A DNA stretch of 64,000 nucleotides from Saccharina japonica (lineage: Eukaryota; Sar; Phaeophyceae; Laminariales; Laminariaceae). Below the pieces are notes generated by a model. It saw nothing but the letters and a program-made list of their open reading frames with translations, did no database searches and was not told the DNA's origin. The stretch is taken from contig MEHQ01002123.1 of the NCBI GenBank assembly GCA_008828725.1, forward strand, positions 208,887 through 272,886, read 5' to 3'. How positions within the stretch are numbered: position 1 is the first letter of the stretch; each line of letters opens with the position of its first letter. Below are positions 60,640-64,000 of the stretch, in pieces. The position numbers and the translations under genes were made by a program.

Positions 60640-61140
60640 AATCTATCTACTATATATAGTTCGTCTGATGCCCACAAAACAATACTTTAATCAAGTGATC
60701 TTTGATGCCCACTTTATCATAAGAAACCTAGAGTGGGGCAAAAGCAAACAAAACAAATATCCATTTTTTTCTCCCACACATTCAAAGCACGCTTCTCCCT
60801 ACGCCGGCATGCCCGGCACCGTCTTCTTACGTCGTAGGCTGGCATACTGTAGTACACCTCGTACGTGCGCCGTGCTTGTCGTTGTGGCCACAGTGATTCG
60901 CGGCTGCTCTACGTACGAGTATTGCAGCAGTGCAGTTGCTATTTGTAATCTTTGCTGAGCTTGTATCGTCCATCCTCGCTCTGGTCGCCTACTCGTACCG
61001 TATGATATGTACGTCGCCTTCTGCTATCGTGCGCGACGAAAGCACCACTGCTTTAGAAGCGGACGGGGTCTCTGAAGGCCCCTAACTAACAGCCCCTCCT
61101 CCTGCCTCTGCTCGTGCCCAAAGCCGTCCCGAGTTCGCGA
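60640..61140 (+). repeat. Dispersed repeat family D, copy 2
   Basis: The longer copy: the first ~100 bases (TTCGTCTGATGCCCACAAAA to TAAGAAACCTAGAG) match the inverted segment at 21960-22080, and 60720-61140 matches 20655-21060 at about 85-90% by eye. Position 60640 looks like the true left end. Confidence 0.7.
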
Positions 61141-61736
61141 AGCTTGGTCATGTTGCATGGCATACTTACCAGGTACCAGGGGTGGTCCTGAGAAAAACAA
61201 GCATACGTATTCCACCCCATACCAGGTACCAGGTAGCAGGTACCAGAGAGCACCAACAACCGTCCTAAAGTCAAGCACCGCCACCACCACCACCACCACC
61301 ACCACCAGCTGAGCACCAGCAGCAGCAGAAACGTGTCGCTGGTGGTGGTGGTGGTGGTTGTGTTTGCTGGTTTTGGTTTAACAACACATCTCGATCACTC
61401 TCCAAGGGATGGCAAGAAATGGACCATTTTGTCGAATGCGGCACAATAATACCAGGTATCATACCAAGCTAGACGGTGCCGCGAGACACCATCATATCTC
61501 TTCGACGATACATCAAGTTCAGAACGATGCTCAGGTGACATGCTCACGTGACATTCTCATGAGCCTGCATCATGCTGTCATCATGCTGTCTGTGCACGTG
61601 CTTACGTACGTACATACAATGCGCCTGTTGTATATACGTACCTATATACGAAAAAAATGTTAACTACGTATAATAGGCTGCTGCATGCAGCAGTACGTAT
61701 TTCTATCATACGTACGTACGACGACCACACTGCTGC

Positions 61737-62060
61737 CGTACGTATACCCGGGGACACGATCAGCGCATTCCCGTATTCCCGGGGACACAATGAACGCCTC
61801 CCAACAGGGGGAGGGATAAAATGTCATCCCCTACGTAGCAAAATATTAACTGCTGTCTGTGCACGTATGGAAAGTACGTATGTATGTATATTCGACCACA
61901 CTGCTGCCGTACGTATGTATACCCGGGGACACGATCAGCGCATTCCCGTATTCCCGGGGACACAGTGAACCCCTACCAGCCTCCCAGGGGGGGAGGGATA
62001 AATGTCATCCCCTAGCAAAATATTTTCTGCTGTCTGTGCACGTATGAAAAGTACGTATGT
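61737..62060. repeat. ~170-bp tandem duplication
   Basis: Two head-to-tail copies (about 61737-61905 and 61912-62060) share TACCCGGGGACACGATCAGC, GCATTCCCGTATTCCCGGGG, GGGAGGGATAAA..TGTCATCCCC and CTGCTGTCTGTGCACGTATG. A partial third copy of CTGTCTGTGCACGTGCTTACG lies upstream near 61587. Confidence 0.85.
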
Positions 62061-62101
62061 ATATACGGACGTACATATCAACTGTTTTATTTACTACCAT
62101 G

Positions 62102-62153
62102 GAGGCAGTGCTCGTAAATCCGCCCTGCAGGGCGGATTTATGAGATCTGCCTC
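62102..62153. repeat. Perfect 26-bp palindrome within a longer stem, followed by a T-run
   Basis: TAAATCCGCCCTG faces CAGGGCGGATTTA with no mismatch (62115-62140). Outside it, GAGGCAG pairs with CTGCCTC (62102-62108 with 62147-62153), then a run of seven T follows. Looks like a hairpin plus a Pol III-type stop, or a small palindromic element. Confidence 0.75.
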
Positions 62154-63044
62154 GCTTTTTTTGTACTGTTTTTAGTGCGGATCAGCTGGTACGTATGATA
62201 CGTGCGTTCAATGTGCCTACTGCACGACGTACGTACGTAAGACAGCCAGCAATCAATGCTGCAGAGTAGTATTTGTGCCCTATAATATTTTTCACGAAAA
62301 AATCGGGCTTAGGCTGACTTTCTTATTTGAGAAAGGGATGTGTCCCACACTAACTTCATTATAATAGCTGTCGACTTTCATATTTCCCCCGTAATGTTTA
62401 GGCTGATTTTCTTGTGGGGCACTTTCTTATGAGAGGGCCGGTAGTGTATGCATGCATGCACGAGTCAAATGATCTCGATCATCAGCACAGCCAGTCTCGC
62501 GAGCGATTTTGCAAGCCCCTTTCGCGATGACCGCGAGGCAGCCGACAACAACAACGTGCTCTCGGGGAGCAGCCAGCCCCCCCTGGCCACATCTATTACA
62601 AATATGTTTGCCATCAAACAACCCGCATTGATTCGGAGTCAATCCCCATCGTTTCTATTTCCTTCACCATATATTTGTATTCCTATCAAGAATATTCGTA
62701 GTCAATTTGTTTCCCATTTATTCTAGTGTATCAATGGATCCATTATATTGATGTGTCTTAGATACCTAGGGGATTCCATACGTTACTCTGTTAGTGAAGA
62801 GTCGAGCTTTGGAAGGGTTGCATATATATATTTTATGATAAGTAGACAACTTTCAATAAACCAGGAAGGTAGATAGACAGTACTCGAAACCTTTTCCCAC
62901 CCACTTTGTCCCAAGCCACTGTTTATGCCCGTTTGATGGAAACAACCCGGTGTTACTAGACTCCATCGATCCCCTGGACTCCACTCGTCTCTCTGGACTA
63001 CATCGTTGGACACGTTAACAATCAAGGATAAATGAATCAATAAC
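62154..63044. other. AT-rich intergenic stretch
   Basis: No recognisable exon. It contains a TTAGGCTGACTTTCTTAT-like block at about 62306 and a partial repeat at about 62399, suggesting a small element of about 120 bp. The end of this stretch runs into the truncated retrotransposon. Confidence 0.4.
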
Positions 63045-64000
63045 TGGTTGGACGACATCGCCATGCGGTCGAAAACCCTTGAAGATCATTGGGCTGCTTC
63101 GAGAAACGCTCGAGTGTCTACGGCAAGGACGTCTAACCGTCAATCTCCAGAAATCGCATTTCTGTCAGTCGGTCATGGAGTTCGTCGGCATGATCGTGGA
63201 TAGGCTTGGTACCAGGCCGGCCCCGAGCAAGATTGATGCTATCACGCAGCTGTCAAGGCCGAACACGGCGGAGGAAGTGCGAGTGCTGCTGGGCATGACA
63301 GGGTACTTACGCCAATTCGTACCCCATTACAGCACAGTGGTGGCGCCCATTTCCGACTTGCTGAGAGATCCGGGGTTCAGGACCAAGAGAGCGAAGAAAA
63401 AGAAAGTTCCGTGGGGAGAAGAGCAGAACAAGGCTTTTAATGCGCTTATCGAGGCTTTGTCGTCGCCCCCAATTCTAGCCCTGCCGGTGTGGACAGAACC
63501 GTTCTTGCTGTACACCGATGCCAGTGAGATGGGAGCAGGAGCGGTGCTAACGCAACGCATCGAAGGGGTGGAGAAGGTGATCGCTTGTGGCAGCAAAAGG
63601 TGGTCGAGAGGGGACTCCAAACGGTCAGCAACAGACCGTGAATGCATGGCGGTCATGTGGGCGATGAACAAGTTCCAACCCTATCTTTGGGGGCGGCCGT
63701 TCACACTCATCACGGACTGTTCGGCGTTGACTTGGCTCTTCAAAAGCCAATCCCTCACACCGAAATACCACCGCTGGGCTTTGAGGTTGATGGAGCACGA
63801 CATGATCTTGAAGTGGAGGCCGGGGACACAACATCAGATCCCGGACGCCATGTCGCGGTTATCGAACAAGAGCAATGTGATCAAGGATTTCGACCACTCT
63901 TTTCCAGGAGACGAGTCGTTGCCAAACGTTTACAAAGGGCCACAGGGGCCAGTGCTCGACGGCGTACACCTCGAAAGCTTAGGAGTGGAAGATGTAGACG
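63045..64000 (+). pseudogene. Ty3/gypsy-type retrotransposon pol fragment (end of RT plus RNase H), runs past window
   Basis: Begins at WLDDIAMRSKTLEDH (63045-63089), the catalytic YLDD region of a Ty3/gypsy reverse transcriptase with Trp in place of Tyr. A frame change near 63090 then gives LLRETLECLRQGRLTVNLQKS, followed by an open frame to base 64000. Motifs: VMEFVGMIVDRLG, VRVLLGMTGYLRQFVPHYS, the RNase H region FLLYTDASEMGAGAVL, ATDRECMAVMWAM, LITDCSALTWL and KYHRWALRLMEHD...PDAMSRL. Nothing RT-like lies before 63045 and stops occur in frame there, so the copy is 5'-truncated and frameshifted. Integrase is expected beyond the window. Confidence 0.85.

Noticed and set aside
60116-60958. 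280-codon open frame on the plus strand
   Set aside because: It runs through the 72-bp block, the antisense SINE-like body and repeat family D, which are separate repeats; no protein motif seen.

Overview
The window is nuclear DNA from a photosynthetic eukaryote with a complex red-type plastid. The best fit is an ochrophyte (photosynthetic stramenopile), possibly close to brown algae. Three things support this. All complete genes are intron-rich, with mostly GTGAG donors. Five of the six host genes begin with a signal peptide ending in an Ala-Phe type motif (SAF, LAF, HAF, CAF), the signature of proteins sent to such plastids. The six genes alternate strictly in strand (-,+,-,+,-,+), a habit reported for the brown alga Ectocarpus. 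I cannot name a genus.

Layout: (1) 1-3338 minus, HCF136, a photosystem II assembly factor, running off the left edge. (2) 3604-15174 plus, a plastid-type glutathione S-transferase-like protein, head-to-head with HCF136; its first intron is 4.6 kb and holds two copies of a ~1.2 kb repeat. (3) 16016-31560 minus, RAD23, the ubiquitin receptor and DNA-repair adaptor, whose second intron is 11.7 kb and full of mobile DNA, including a 684-codon non-LTR reverse transcriptase. (4) 33245-36718 plus, HCF101, an Fe-S scaffold with MIP18-like, ParA and DUF971 domains. (5) 37079-45279 minus, a plastid ABC-F protein with eight exons. (6) 45512-56807 plus, plastid ClpB, with 18 exons reconstructed with consistent phase. 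From 56808 to 64000 the sequence is intergenic and repeat-rich, ending in a decayed Ty3/gypsy RT-RNase H fragment.

Function: HCF136 builds photosystem II. HCF101 delivers 4Fe-4S clusters for photosystem I. ClpB and the ABC-F protein serve plastid protein rescue and translation. The GST-like protein probably handles thiol redox or conjugation there. So the block is rich in plastid maintenance genes. Two pairs are divergent with only 265 bp (HCF136/GST) and 232 bp (ABC-F/ClpB) between start codons.

The non-coding part shows much unexplained structure. It includes paired arrays of a TACTCCGAGTA palindrome in two places, a probable SINE-like family with a conserved body at four loci, two short palindromic words repeated across introns, several foldback elements, GC-rich hairpins, and a duplicated 5' splice site in the ABC-F gene. 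Exon boundaries were deduced by hand from reading frame, splice consensus and remembered family motifs; no alignment was run.
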